Source: Anaerolineae bacterium (GTDB lineage Bacteria; Chloroflexota; Anaerolineae; Aggregatilineales; Phototrophicaceae). From it: a stretch of DNA of 64,000 nt. Positions 1-9,081 of this stretch are shown here, piece by piece. A program made the translations under genes and the position numbers. The number at the start of each line of letters is the position of its first letter. Position 1 is the first letter of the stretch. The notes below the pieces were generated by a model, which was not told where the DNA came from, made no database searches, and was given only the letters and a program-made list of their open reading frames with translations. The stretch lies in the NCBI GenBank assembly GCA_022843385.1, contig JALHNT010000034.1:1-64000 (forward strand), in the 5' to 3' direction.

Positions 1-2
1 TG

Positions 3-2081
3 AATAAGGTGCGCAATATCGGCATCATCGCTCACATCGATGCTGGCAAAACCACCACCACCGAGCGCGTGCTGTATTACACCGGCATGATCCACAAGAT
101 CGGCGAGGTACATGACGGGTCGGCGACCACCGACTACATGGAGCAAGAACGGGAACGCGGGATCACCATCACGGCAGCCGCCATCAGTGCGAGCTGGAAA
201 GATCATCAGATCAACGTGATCGACACCCCCGGCCACGTGGACTTCACCGCCGAAGTGCAGCGTTCGCTGCGCGTGCTGGATGGTGGCGTGGTTGTGTTCG
301 ATGCCGTCGCCGGCGTCGAGCCGCAGTCCGAAACAGTGTGGCGTCAGGCGAACAATTATGCCGTGCCGCGTTTGTGCTTCGTCAATAAGATGGATCGCAC
401 CGGCGCAAATTTCCAGCGCTGTGTGGACATGATTATCGAACGTGTCGCTGGTAACCCGGTTCCGATCACCATGCCCTATGGCGAGGGTGCGGAATTCGAC
501 GGCATCATCGACCTGATCGATATGGAGCTGTTGAGCTTCACCGGCGATATGGGGAACACCATCTCCCGTCATCCGATCCCGGAAGCCTACCGCGAAGAGG
601 CCGAGACCCGCCGTCTGGCGATGGTGGAGAAGGTGGCCGAGAGCGATGACTTCCTGACCGAGAAGTACCTGATGGGCGAGGAAATCAGCCACGATGAGTT
701 GATGGGTGCCATGCGCGCCGCCACCATCGCTGGCAAAATCCAACCGGTGCTGTGTGGCTCGGCGCTGAAGAACAAGGGTGTGCAGTTGATGCTGGATCGC
801 GTGGTCGATCTGCTGCCCTCCCCGCTGGATATTCCGCCGGTACGGGGACTGCATCCCAAGACCGACGAGCCAGTGGAACGCAAGGCCGATAACGATGAAC
901 CGACAGCGGCGCTGGTCTTCAAGATCATCACCGATCCGTATGTCGGACGACTGGCCTTCTTCCGTGTGTATTCCGGTGTGGTCAAGGCCGGTACCGGTCT
1001 GCTGAACACCAGCAAGGGCGAGCGCGAACGCATTGGACGTATCGTCCGTATGTTCGCAGATCGTCGTGAAGATGTTGAAGAAGTGCAGGCCGGCGACATC
1101 GCCGCCATCCTCGGTCTGAAGGAAACCTTCACCGGCGATACGTTGAGCGACGCCGACAAGCCGATTGTGCTGGAAAAGATCACCTTCCCTGAGCCGGTCA
1201 TCGAACTCTCGATTGAGCCGAACTCGAAGGCCGACCAGGACAAGATGGGCGTGGCGCTGCGCCGTCTGGCCGAAGAAGACCCGACCTTCAAGATTGAGGT
1301 CGATGACAAACTGGGTCAGACCAAGATCAAGGGTATGGGCGAACTCCACCTGGAAATTCTGGTGGATCGTATGAAGCGCGAGTTCAACGTCGAAGCGACG
1401 GTGGGACGCCCGCGCGTGGCCTATCGTGAAACCATCACCCGCCATGTGAAGGTCGATACGACCTTCAAGCGGCAGACCGGTGGTTCGGGTCAGTATGCTC
1501 GTGTGGTGTGCGAGTTCGAACCGGTGACGGAAGAAGAACGCGCCGCAATGCCGCCGGGTGAAGACCTGCTGTTTGTGGATGCCATTCGCGGCGGGACGAT
1601 CCCGCGTGAATTCATCAAGCCGACCTTCAATGGTATCCGCGATGCGATGGCGGGCGGCGTACTGGCCGGGTATCCGGTCGTCGGCGTCAAGGCCAGCCTG
1701 GTCGATGGCGCGTTCCATGAAGTCGACTCGTCGGAAATGGCCTTCAAGGTGGCCGGTTCGATGTGTCTGAAGGAAGGCGTGCAGAAGGGTAATCCGGTGA
1801 TGCTGGAGCCGTCGATGAAAGTCGAAGTCTCGGTGCCGGATGAATACACCGGCACGATCGTCGGTGATCTGTCGGCACGGCGCGGCATCATCTCCGGCAT
1901 GGACCCGCGCGGCGGCGGCTCAACCAGCATCCGCGCGACCGTTCCGCTGGGCGAGATGTTCGGTTATGCCACCAACCTGCGTAACATGACGCAGGGGCGC
2001 GGCAGTTTCAGCATGGAGTTTGATCGGTATACGCAGGCCCCGCCGCACATCGCGGATGAAGTCATCAAGAGCGGGCGCTAG
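3..2081 (+). CDS. fusA: Elongation factor G (5' end outside window)
   Basis: EF-G is the GTPase that drives translocation of tRNA and mRNA on the ribosome and helps recycle ribosomes. The GTP-binding motifs are all visible: AHIDAGKT near the start, RGITI, DTPGH and NKMD. The usual domains II to V follow, and about 690 codons are present. A GTG at base 9 could serve as a start, but the frame is open back to base 3. The residues preceding VRNIG in this family normally belong to the same protein, so the true start probably lies just upstream of the window. tuf follows after about 95 bases, as in str operons. Confidence 0.97.
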   Translation, partial: NKVRNIGIIAHIDAGKTTTTERVLYYTGMIHKIGEVHDGSATTDYMEQERERGITITAAAISASWKDHQINVIDTPGHVDFTAEVQRSLRVLDGGVVVFDAVAGVEPQSETVWRQANNYAVPRLCFVNKMDRTGANFQRCVDMIIERVAGNPVPITMPYGEGAEFDGIIDLIDMELLSFTGDMGNTISRHPIPEAYREEAETRRLAMVEKVAESDDFLTEKYLMGEEISHDELMGAMRAATIAGKIQPVLCGSALKNKGVQLMLDRVVDLLPSPLDIPPVRGLHPKTDEPVERKADNDEPTAALVFKIITDPYVGRLAFFRVYSGVVKAGTGLLNTSKGERERIGRIVRMFADRREDVEEVQAGDIAAILGLKETFTGDTLSDADKPIVLEKITFPEPVIELSIEPNSKADQDKMGVALRRLAEEDPTFKIEVDDKLGQTKIKGMGELHLEILVDRMKREFNVEATVGRPRVAYRETITRHVKVDTTFKRQTGGSGQYARVVCEFEPVTEEERAAMPPGEDLLFVDAIRGGTIPREFIKPTFNGIRDAMAGGVLAGYPVVGVKASLVDGAFHEVDSSEMAFKVAGSMCLKEGVQKGNPVMLEPSMKVEVSVPDEYTGTIVGDLSARRGIISGMDPRGGGSTSIRATVPLGEMFGYATNLRNMTQGRGSFSMEFDRYTQAPPHIADEVIKSGR

Positions 2082-2176
2082 CAACTGACGAACGGTAATC
2101 CTTTGTAGGGGTGACGCGGCTGTTTGCCTCCTACACATGCAAGAGAAAGCAATTCGCAGAAAGGGTTTCAAAGACA

Positions 2177-3370
2177 ATGGCTAAGTTTGCTCGTAACAAG
2201 CCGCATGTGAATATCGGCACCATCGGTCACGTCGATCATGGCAAGACCACCCTGACCGCTGCCATCACCAAGGTGCTGGCGCTGAAGGGTAAGGCGGAAC
2301 GGATGAAGTATGATGACATCGATAACGCGCCCGAAGAAAAAGCGCGCGGTATCACCATCAACATCCGTCACGTGGAATACGAAACCGACAAGCGCCACTA
2401 TGCACATGTCGATTGCCCTGGTCACCGTGACTACATCAAGAACATGATCACCGGTGCGGCGCAGATGGACGGCGCGATCCTCGTCGTCAGCGCTCCCGAT
2501 GGCCCAATGCCGCAGACCCGTGAACACGTGCTGCTGGCGCGCCAGGTGGAAGTGCCGGCCATGGTGGTCTTCCTGAACAAGATTGACCAGATGGATGACC
2601 CGGAACTGCTGGAACTGGTCGAGCTGGAAATGTCGGAACTGTTGAGCAGCTACAACTTCGCGGCGGATACCCCGATTGTGCGCGGTTCAGCGGTGCAGGC
2701 CAACGACTCGCCCAGCGACAATCCGGAGTCGCCGGAATATGCGCCGATCCTGAAGCTGATGGATACCGTTGATGACTGGATCCCGACACCGATCCGTGAA
2801 ACCGACAAGCCGTTCCTGATGCCGGTCGAAGATGTGTTCTCGATCAAGGGTCGTGGTACGGTGGTCACCGGTCGTGTCGAACGCGGTCTGCTGGAAAAAG
2901 GTCAGGAAATCGAGATCATCGGTCTGCGTGACGAAGTCCGCAAGAGCATCGTCACCGGCATCGAAATGTTCCACAAGGAACTGGATCGTGCCGAAGCGGG
3001 CGACAACGCCGGTATCCTCCTGCGTGGTATCGAACGCGACGACATCGAACGCGGTATGGTTCTCGCCAAGCCCAACAGCATCAAGCCGCACAAGAAGTTC
3101 AAGTGCGAAGTCTACGTGCTGAAGAAGGAAGAGGGTGGTCGTCACAAGGCCTTCTTCCCCGGCTACCGTCCGCAGTTCTACATCCGCACCATGGATGTGA
3201 CCGGCACCATCACCCTGCCCGAGGGCGTGGAAATGGTTATGCCCGGCGACAACGTTAACCTGGACGTGGAACTGATCACGGCGGTTGCGTTGGAAAAGGG
3301 TTCCAAGTTCGCCATTCGCGAAGGCGGTCTGACTGTCGGCGCGGGTGTCATCACCGAAGTGTTGAACTAA
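2177..3370 (+). CDS. tuf: Elongation factor Tu
   Basis: EF-Tu is the GTPase that carries aminoacyl-tRNA to the ribosomal A site. GHVDHGKTT, RGITI, DCPGH and NKID mark the G domain, and the two beta-barrel domains follow, giving 397 residues, the normal length. The ATG at 2177 gives the family N-terminus MAKFARNKPHVN. The frame is open further upstream, but that extension (VTRLFASY and so on) is unlike the family and was rejected. A short acidic insertion (about residues 175-190) in the G domain resembles those of other Chloroflexota and thermophile-type EF-Tu. The gene lies between fusA and the S10 operon. Confidence 0.97.
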   Translation: MAKFARNKPHVNIGTIGHVDHGKTTLTAAITKVLALKGKAERMKYDDIDNAPEEKARGITINIRHVEYETDKRHYAHVDCPGHRDYIKNMITGAAQMDGAILVVSAPDGPMPQTREHVLLARQVEVPAMVVFLNKIDQMDDPELLELVELEMSELLSSYNFAADTPIVRGSAVQANDSPSDNPESPEYAPILKLMDTVDDWIPTPIRETDKPFLMPVEDVFSIKGRGTVVTGRVERGLLEKGQEIEIIGLRDEVRKSIVTGIEMFHKELDRAEAGDNAGILLRGIERDDIERGMVLAKPNSIKPHKKFKCEVYVLKKEEGGRHKAFFPGYRPQFYIRTMDVTGTITLPEGVEMVMPGDNVNLDVELITAVALEKGSKFAIREGGLTVGAGVITEVLN

Positions 3371-3400
3371 TTCAACGCCAAATCTAGACGGGTAAAACCG

Positions 3401-3429
3401 GGGGCGCGCCAACAACGACGCGCCCCTTC
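3401..3429 (+). terminator. Hairpin between tuf and rpsJ
   Basis: GGGGCGCG (3401-3408) pairs with CGCGCCCC (3419-3426) across an 11-base loop, followed by TTCT. The stem is strong but the T tract is short, so it may be a partial terminator or attenuator separating str-type from S10-type transcription. Confidence 0.6.
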
Positions 3430-3472
3430 TCTACCCTAGCGACGGCTGAAAACAGCCGCAACCGAGGCACTT

Positions 3473-3778
3473 ATGGTTAGAAACAAGATTCGTATCTGGC
3501 TCAAAGCGTATGACCACCGGGTCCTTGACCAGTCCGTACAGCGGATTGTCGAGACGGCGGAACGGACAGGCGCCCGCGTGGTGGGGCCGGTGCCGCTGCC
3601 GACGCGCATCGAGCGCTTTACGGTGCGTCGCAGCCCGTTCATCGACAAGGATTCGCAGGAACACTTTGAGATTCGCACCCACAAGCGGCTGATTGATGTC
3701 CTTGATCCGGATAGCAAGACCATTGACGCCCTCATGCGTTTGAATCTGCCAGCCGGTGTCGACATCATCGTGAAGTAA
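3473..3778 (+). CDS. rpsJ: 30S ribosomal protein S10
   Basis: S10 is a 30S head protein that also takes part in transcription antitermination as NusE. The 101-residue product has the typical KIRIWLKAYDH opening, the GPVPLPT turn, and the RTHKRLIDVLDP segment. It is the first gene of the S10 operon, and rplC starts 17 bases after its stop. The ATG at 3473 matches the family start. Confidence 0.97.
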   Translation: MVRNKIRIWLKAYDHRVLDQSVQRIVETAERTGARVVGPVPLPTRIERFTVRRSPFIDKDSQEHFEIRTHKRLIDVLDPDSKTIDALMRLNLPAGVDIIVK

Positions 3779-3795
3779 GAAGGGGCGAAAGCGAA

Positions 3796-4434
3796 ATGAA
3801 GGGCATAATCGGCAAAAAAGTGGGCATGACCCAGGTCTTTGATGACAAAGGGAACGTCGTTCCCGTGACTGTCATCCAGGCTGGCCCTTGCTATGTGACT
3901 CAGGTGCGGACAGCGGATAACGACGGCTACGTCGGCATCCAGCTCGGCTTCGGTGAATCCAAGCCGCAGCGGTTGTCCAAAGGCGAACTGGGACACCTCC
4001 AGCGCAACAATCTGCCGGCGCTGCGCCATCTGCGCGAATTCCGCGTGAAGAATGGCGAGGCGGATGTGCAGGAAGGACAGACCATCAAGGCGGATGTGTT
4101 CGCCAAGGGCGAGCGCGTGGATGTCATCGGCACCAGCAAGGGCCGTGGTTTTCAGGGCGGCATCAAGCGCCATAATTTTCATCGTCAACCGAAGACACAC
4201 GGCGCGTCGGATCGTACCCGCGCTCCTGGTTCCGCCGGTGCCAATACCTATCCGGGGCGTACCATTAAAGGTAAGCGCTATCCCGGTCACATGGGCAGTG
4301 TGCGTGTGACCACCGAGAATCTGGAAGTGGTGGTGGTTGATCCTGAAAAGAACCTCCTCGCCGTGCGGGGTTCCGTCCCCGGCGCGAATGGCGGCATCGT
4401 GATGATTAAACCGGCTCGCAAGCGCCGCCGCTAG
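3796..4434 (+). CDS. rplC: 50S ribosomal protein L3
   Basis: L3 binds 23S rRNA early in assembly and sits close to the peptidyl transferase centre. The 212-residue product has the family start (MKGIIGKKVGMTQ), the loop SKGRGFQGG, and the HGAS/PGS segment that reaches toward the catalytic centre. It is the second gene of the S10 operon, closely followed by rplD. Confidence 0.97.
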   Translation: MKGIIGKKVGMTQVFDDKGNVVPVTVIQAGPCYVTQVRTADNDGYVGIQLGFGESKPQRLSKGELGHLQRNNLPALRHLREFRVKNGEADVQEGQTIKADVFAKGERVDVIGTSKGRGFQGGIKRHNFHRQPKTHGASDRTRAPGSAGANTYPGRTIKGKRYPGHMGSVRVTTENLEVVVVDPEKNLLAVRGSVPGANGGIVMIKPARKRRR

Positions 4435-4447
4435 TAGGAGTGAGATC

Positions 4448-5083
4448 ATGAAAGTTTCAGTCTTGAACATGAGCGGCCAGGAAGTTCAGCAAATTGAACT
4501 GCCAGCCGATATTTTCGAGGTCGAAGTCAATACCGGCCTGATGCACCAGGCCTATGTGCGGCAGATGACCAATGCCCGCATCGGTTCGGCCAAAGTCAAG
4601 CGTCGTGGCGAGGTGAACCGCACCTCGGCCAAGTGGTATCGCCAGAAGGGTACTGGTCGCGCCCGTCATGGTTCGCGTGATGCGACCCAGTTCGTCGGTG
4701 GTGGTCGTCCGAAAGGCCCTACACCCCACGAATACTACTTGTCGATGCCGCGCAAGATGCGCCAGCAGGCCATCCGCTGCGCCCTGACATCGCTGGTGAA
4801 GGATAACCAGTTGGTCTTCGTTGACCGGCTGGCGATGGATGCGCCCAAGACCAAGCAGATGGCGCAGATCCTGGATGCGGTGGCGGGCAAGGAAAGCACC
4901 AAACTGGTGCTGGTGGCCGAGCGCAACGAAGCCGTGGAGCAGAGCGTCCATAACCTGGAACGCGCCCATGTCATCCGCGCCAACTATCTGAATATTCGCG
5001 ACCTGCTGCAATATGATCGCGTGGTCGTGCCGCTGGATGCGCTGGATGTCATCAAGGCCATCTGGGGCCAGCAGGAGAATTAA
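4448..5083 (+). CDS. rplD: 50S ribosomal protein L4
   Basis: L4 lines the peptide exit tunnel and in some bacteria represses its own operon. The 211-residue product contains the conserved tunnel loop around KWYRQKGTGRARHGSRD, followed by GPTPHEYY. It is preceded by a clear Shine-Dalgarno (TAGGAGTGAG). The gap to rplW is two bases, suggesting translational coupling. Confidence 0.97.
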   Translation: MKVSVLNMSGQEVQQIELPADIFEVEVNTGLMHQAYVRQMTNARIGSAKVKRRGEVNRTSAKWYRQKGTGRARHGSRDATQFVGGGRPKGPTPHEYYLSMPRKMRQQAIRCALTSLVKDNQLVFVDRLAMDAPKTKQMAQILDAVAGKESTKLVLVAERNEAVEQSVHNLERAHVIRANYLNIRDLLQYDRVVVPLDALDVIKAIWGQQEN

Positions 5084-5085
5084 TC

Positions 5086-5382
5086 ATGCCTGAACTGCAT
5101 CTCTATAACATTCTCCGTCGCCCGGTCATCACGGAACGCGCGACCATCATGGCCGATGAGCAGTCCAAGTACATCTTCGAGGTGGCTGCCGAAGCCAACA
5201 AGCTCCAGATCAAGGAAGCCGTCGAGCTGATCTTTGAAGTGGATGTGCTGAAGGTGAATACGATGGTGGTTCCGGCCAAACGAGGCCGCCGGGGGCGTAA
5301 CTGGTACATGCGCTCGAAGCAGTGGAAAAAAGCCATTGTCACGCTCAAGCCCGGTCAGAAGATTGAGTTGTTCAACCTGTAA
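5086..5382 (+). CDS. rplW: 50S ribosomal protein L23
   Basis: L23 lies at the exit of the peptide tunnel and is the docking site for trigger factor and SRP. The 98-residue product begins near RRPVITERAT and includes the typical IKEAVELIFEVDVLKVNT segment. It is tightly spaced between rplD and rplB in the S10 operon. Confidence 0.97.
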   Translation: MPELHLYNILRRPVITERATIMADEQSKYIFEVAAEANKLQIKEAVELIFEVDVLKVNTMVVPAKRGRRGRNWYMRSKQWKKAIVTLKPGQKIELFNL

Positions 5383-5391
5383 GGTGGAATC

Positions 5392-6225
5392 ATGCCGGTA
5401 AAAGTCTATAAGCCCACGTCGGCAGGCCGCCGCGACATGACGGGCTACAGCTTTGATGAAATTACCAAGTCCGCGCCGGAGCGCTCGCTGACTGAAGCGA
5501 TGCGCAAACACGGCGGACGTAACAACCAGGGTCGTGTCACGGTTCGTCATCGCGGTGGTGGACACAAGCGCCGTTACCGCATCATCGACTTCAAGCGCGA
5601 TAAGTTCAACTGCCCGGCGCAGGTCGTGGCAGTGGAATACGACCCGAACCGCACGGCGCGCATCGCCCTGCTGCAATTCGAAGATGGCGAACGCCGTTAC
5701 ATCATCGCCCCCATCGGCCTCAAGGTCGGTGACCGTGTGGGCAATGGCGACCAGGCACAGCTTCGTACCGCCGATGCCCTGCCCCTGCACGATATTCCGG
5801 TGGGTACGCTCATCCACAATATCGAACTGCAACCGGGCAAGGGTGGACAGTTGGTGCGGGCGGCTGGTGCTTCGGCCCAGCTTCTGGCGAAGGAAGGCAA
5901 GTACGCCCAGGTGCGTATGCCGAGCGGTGAAATGCGCATGATTAACGAGCGCTGCATGGCAACCATCGGCCAGGTCGGGAATACCGAACACGCCAATGTG
6001 AAGCTGGGCAAGGCAGGCCGCAAACGCTGGATGGGCATCCGCCCGACGGTTCGCGGTAGCGCGATGGACCCCGCCAGCCACCCGCATGGTGGTGGTGAAG
6101 GTCGTTCGCCAATCGGTATGCCGGGGCCGAAGACTCCCTGGGGCAAGCCCGCGATGGGCAAGAAGACGCGCGTCAACAAGCGTACCACCAAGTACATTGT
6201 TCGCCGCCGGAGCAAGGGTCGTTAG
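5392..6225 (+). CDS. rplB: 50S ribosomal protein L2
   Basis: L2 is required for subunit joining and peptidyl transferase activity. The 277-residue product shows the RNA-binding core (RHRGGGHKRRYR), and the C-terminal HPHGGGEGR segment with the conserved functional histidine. The rplB-rpsS gap is unusually long for this operon (100 bp). Confidence 0.97.
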   Translation: MPVKVYKPTSAGRRDMTGYSFDEITKSAPERSLTEAMRKHGGRNNQGRVTVRHRGGGHKRRYRIIDFKRDKFNCPAQVVAVEYDPNRTARIALLQFEDGERRYIIAPIGLKVGDRVGNGDQAQLRTADALPLHDIPVGTLIHNIELQPGKGGQLVRAAGASAQLLAKEGKYAQVRMPSGEMRMINERCMATIGQVGNTEHANVKLGKAGRKRWMGIRPTVRGSAMDPASHPHGGGEGRSPIGMPGPKTPWGKPAMGKKTRVNKRTTKYIVRRRSKGR

Positions 6226-6325
6226 GGATAGTGTACAGGCCGAAGTGCTAGGTGGCGGGCGTGGTTACTCGTCAGCAGCTTAGCACTGAACACTTAGCAC
6301 TTGGCACTGAATAAGGGAATGAAAG
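6226..6325. repeat. Short repeat stretch between rplB and rpsS
   Basis: The 100-base gap holds imperfect tandem copies of an AGCACTTAGCAC-like word (about 6278-6310), just ahead of the rpsS ribosome-binding site (AAGGGAATG). It resembles intergenic low-complexity repeats elsewhere in the window and has no coding sign. Confidence 0.5.
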
Positions 6326-6598
6326 ATGTCACGATCACTGAAAAAGGGGCCGTTTATCGACCTCAAGCTGCTCAAGAAAGTTGAGCGGCTGAACGACCAG
6401 AACAAGAAGGTGGTTATCCGTACCTGGAGCCGCGCCAGCACAATCTTCCCGCAGATGGTGGGGCATACCATCGCGGTGCATGATGGCCGCCGCCATGTGC
6501 CGATTTATGTCACCGAGAATATGGTCGGCCACAAGCTGGGCGAATTCGCTCCCACTCGTACCTATCGCGGCCACCTCATCGAGAAGAAGACGAAGTAG
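6326..6598 (+). CDS. rpsS: 30S ribosomal protein S19
   Basis: S19 forms a complex with S13 in the 30S head and contacts the A-site tRNA region. The 90-residue product has the standard start (MSRSLKKGPFID) and the GRRHVPIYVTENMVGHKLGEF signature. It is nine bases ahead of rplV with a good ribosome-binding site between them. Confidence 0.97.
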   Translation: MSRSLKKGPFIDLKLLKKVERLNDQNKKVVIRTWSRASTIFPQMVGHTIAVHDGRRHVPIYVTENMVGHKLGEFAPTRTYRGHLIEKKTK

Positions 6599-6607
6599 GA
6601 GGCAGCG

Positions 6608-6946
6608 ATGCGTGTAGAAGCCAAGACCTCGTATCTGGGGATATCGCCGCGGAAGCTGCGTCTGGTCATTGACCAGGTGCGCGGCCTGGGGGCCAAGCAG
6701 GCGATTACCGTGCTGGAGTTCATGCCCAAGAAGGGCGCGAAGTTCGTTCAGAAGACGATCCAGTCGGCGGTTGCGAACGCCGAAAACAATTTTGATCTGA
6801 ACCCGGACAATCTTTATGTGGCCGCGATCACGGCTGGGGATGGCCCCCGCCTGAAGCGCATGAAAGCCGGGGCGCGCGGGCGTTATAAGCCGCGTGTCCG
6901 CCGCACGTCGCATCTGTGGGTTGTTCTGGACGAGCGAGAGGTATAG
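6608..6946 (+). CDS. rplV: 50S ribosomal protein L22
   Basis: L22 contacts all domains of 23S rRNA and its hairpin lines the exit tunnel near the macrolide site. The 112-residue product has the SPRKLRLV motif and the C-terminal beta-hairpin ending in RRTSHLWVVL. The stop is three bases before the rpsC start, pointing to coupled translation. Confidence 0.97.
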   Translation: MRVEAKTSYLGISPRKLRLVIDQVRGLGAKQAITVLEFMPKKGAKFVQKTIQSAVANAENNFDLNPDNLYVAAITAGDGPRLKRMKAGARGRYKPRVRRTSHLWVVLDEREV

Positions 6947-6949
6947 CAC

Positions 6950-7627
6950 ATGGGTCGTAAAGTTCATCCAATTGGTTTCCGGCTGAAGATTACCCGCGAC
7001 TGGGATGCTCGCTGGTACGCGGAAGGATCGAAATTCCGCGAACTGTTGCAGGAAGACTTCAAGATCCGCCGCTTCGTCAAGAAAATCGGCGCGCGCGCCG
7101 GTGTTTCGCGGATCGAGATCGAACGCTATCCCAACCAGTTGCTGGTCAACATCCACACCGCCAAGCCCGGCATCCTCATCGGACGCAAGGGTGATGCGGT
7201 CAAGGATCTGCGCACCGGCATCGAGAACCTGACCGGTAAGAAGGTCAAGGTTGAAGTCACCGAAATCGAGAAGCCCGATCTGGACTCGACCCTGGTGGCA
7301 GAGAATATCGTCGATCAGCTTCAGCGTCGTATCGGCCACAGCCGCGCGATGAAGCGGGCGATCAGCCAGGCCATGCGCCAGGGCGCGCTCGGCATCAAGA
7401 TCGAAGTCACCGGGCGTCTGGCCGGGGCCGACATGGCACGGCGCGAGTGGTCGAGTGAAGGCCGCGTGCCCCGTTCATCGCTGCGCTCGGATATGGACTA
7501 TGGCACAGCGGAAGCGCTGACGACCTTCGGGCGCATCGGCGTGAAGGTGTGGATCTATAAGGGTGAAATCCTCAAGCGCGAGGACAAGCCTACTGAACCG
7601 AAGAAAGAAGTTTACGTCTCTCCGTAA
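6950..7627 (+). CDS. rpsC: 30S ribosomal protein S3
   Basis: S3 forms part of the mRNA entry channel and its helicase activity. The 225-residue product begins GRKVHPIGFRL, carries the KH domain GxxG loop (ILIGRKG), and has the C-terminal domain with GRLAGADMARREW. It is normal in length. A palindromic repeat separates it from rplP. Confidence 0.97.
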   Translation: MGRKVHPIGFRLKITRDWDARWYAEGSKFRELLQEDFKIRRFVKKIGARAGVSRIEIERYPNQLLVNIHTAKPGILIGRKGDAVKDLRTGIENLTGKKVKVEVTEIEKPDLDSTLVAENIVDQLQRRIGHSRAMKRAISQAMRQGALGIKIEVTGRLAGADMARREWSSEGRVPRSSLRSDMDYGTAEALTTFGRIGVKVWIYKGEILKREDKPTEPKKEVYVSP

Positions 7628-7728
7628 TGGTTCACTCCCGATCCTTTCCCCAGAAATGGCGAGGGGTAGCAGCGAGAGCCTAAGCCCTCTCCGCTTGCGG
7701 GGAGAGGGTCGGAGAGCGGCAGCGAGGA
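7628..7728. repeat. Palindromic repeat inserted between rpsC and rplP
   Basis: Within this 100-base gap CCCTCTCCGCTTG is mirrored by CGGGGAGAGGG (7683-7709), giving a hairpin of the GAGAGGG type that recurs in several other intergenic spaces here (about 21530-21600, 60230-60260, 63180-63260). It breaks the otherwise tight packing of the operon. Confidence 0.6.
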
Positions 7729-7737
7729 ATGGTCACT

Positions 7738-8181
7738 ATGTTAATGCCAAAGCGTATGAAATACCGCAAGCAGCAGCGCGGTAATCTGAGAGGCAAGGCA
7801 TACCGCGGTAACACGGTTGCGTTCGGTGAATATGGCTTACAGGCGCTCGAACCCGTATGGCTCACCGCTCGTCAGATTGAAGCTGCGCGTAAAGCGATGG
7901 TGCGCTTTACCAAGCGGCGCGGCAAGGTGTGGATTCGCATCTTCCCGGATAAGCCTTACACCAAGAAAGCGGCCGAAACCCGTATGGGTAGCGGTAAAGG
8001 TGCGGTCGAGTACTATGTCGCCGTGATCAAGCCAGGGCGTATCCTGTTTGAGATGGGCGGCATCACCGAAGAAGAAGCCCGTGAAGCGCTGCGCCTGGCG
8101 GCCTTCAAGCTGCCGATCAAGACCAAGCTGGTCAAGCGCTATGATCCGATTTCAGGGCAGGAGGTCAAACTCGAATTATGA
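7738..8181 (+). CDS. rplP: 50S ribosomal protein L16
   Basis: L16 helps position tRNA in the A and P sites of the 50S subunit. The product is 147 residues from the ATG at 7738 and starts MLMPKRMKYRKQQRG, as expected. An ATG at 7729 is in frame but sits directly on the ribosome-binding site (GCGAGGA), so 7738 is preferred. The conserved FPDKPYTKKAAETRMGSGKG region is present. The stop overlaps the rpmC start by four bases. Confidence 0.96.
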   Translation: MLMPKRMKYRKQQRGNLRGKAYRGNTVAFGEYGLQALEPVWLTARQIEAARKAMVRFTKRRGKVWIRIFPDKPYTKKAAETRMGSGKGAVEYYVAVIKPGRILFEMGGITEEEAREALRLAAFKLPIKTKLVKRYDPISGQEVKLEL

Positions 8182-8390
8182 AATCTCGTGAAATTCGCGA
8201 AATGACCGATAAAGAAATTCAGGACTCCCTGGAAGACAAGCGCGAAGAATTGTTCAACTTCCGCTTCCAGTTGGCAGCCGGACAGTTGGAAGATTTGAGC
8301 GCCCCGCGCCGCGTCCACAAAGAGATTGCCCGGATGCTGACGGTGCTGCGGGAACGTCAGTTGGCGCAGGAGAAAAGTAAGAATGGCTAA
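8178..8390 (+). CDS. rpmC: 50S ribosomal protein L29
   Basis: L29 is a small two-helix protein at the tunnel exit next to L23. The 70-residue product has the family pattern (EIREMTDKEIQD, then LFNFRFQLAAGQLE). It starts inside the rplP stop (ATGA) and overlaps rpsQ by eight bases, so the three genes are probably translated in a coupled way. Confidence 0.95.
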   Translation: MKSREIREMTDKEIQDSLEDKREELFNFRFQLAAGQLEDLSAPRRVHKEIARMLTVLRERQLAQEKSKNG

Positions 8391-8703
8391 TGCACGTCGA
8401 CGGCTGATTGGCCGCGTGGTCAGCGACAAGATGGAGAAGACGGTGGTGGTGGCGATTGAACGCCGCAAAGCTCACCGCGTCTATAAGAAGGTTATCAAGT
8501 CCACCAAGAAACTGTACGCCCACGACGAAAGTAATTCCGTCGAAGCGGGATCGCTGGTTCAGGTGGTGGAAAGCCAACCCCTCAGCAAGCTCAAGCGCTG
8601 GGTGGTGGAAAAAGTGCTTGAGGGGCCGGGTGGCCGCGTCCTCGAACCGGTAGTCGGTATCGTGGATGTAACACCGCCTAGCGCTGAGGAGTCGGCATCA
8701 TGA
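8383..8703 (+). CDS. rpsQ: 30S ribosomal protein S17
   Basis: S17 binds 16S rRNA early and has an OB fold. The 106-residue product contains the GRVVSDKMEKTVVVAIE strand and the SRPLSK-like SQPLSKLKRW motif. It has a C-terminal tail longer than the E. coli protein. It overlaps both neighbours by a few bases. Confidence 0.95.
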   Translation: MANARRRLIGRVVSDKMEKTVVVAIERRKAHRVYKKVIKSTKKLYAHDESNSVEAGSLVQVVESQPLSKLKRWVVEKVLEGPGGRVLEPVVGIVDVTPPSAEESAS

Positions 8704-9071
8704 TCCAGACTGAATCGCGGTTGGTGGTAGCAGATAACACCGGTGCCAAAGAGCTGTTGGTCATCCGTGTATTGGGTGGTTCGCGTCGCCGTTATGGCAG
8801 CATCGGCGATGTCGTTGTGGCAACGGTCAAGGCCGCTGCCAGCGATGGCAACGTCAAGAAAAGTGAAGTCGTCAAGGCTGTGATCGTCCGGGTCTGCAAA
8901 GAGTATCGTCGTAATGATGGCTCGTACATCCGCTTCGACGATAACGCGGCGGTGCTGCTGGCGGATGATCTGCAAAACCCGCGTGGGACGCGCGTTTTCG
9001 GGCCGGTGGCGCGTGAGCTGCGCGACAAGGGATACCTGAAAATCGTGTCGCTCGCGCCGGAAACGCTGTAG
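8700..9071 (+). CDS. rplN: 50S ribosomal protein L14
   Basis: L14 lies at the subunit interface and forms intersubunit bridges. The 123-residue product begins MIQTESRLVVADNTGAKE and has the RVFGPVARELRDK motif near the end, both family hallmarks. It starts in a four-base overlap with rpsQ. Confidence 0.97.
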   Translation: MIQTESRLVVADNTGAKELLVIRVLGGSRRRYGSIGDVVVATVKAAASDGNVKKSEVVKAVIVRVCKEYRRNDGSYIRFDDNAAVLLADDLQNPRGTRVFGPVARELRDKGYLKIVSLAPETL

Positions 9072-9081
9072 GAGTAAGGCC

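Noticed and set aside
2111..2176. N-terminal extension of EF-Tu
   Set aside because: The extension is unlike the family; the ATG at 2177 gives the conserved start.
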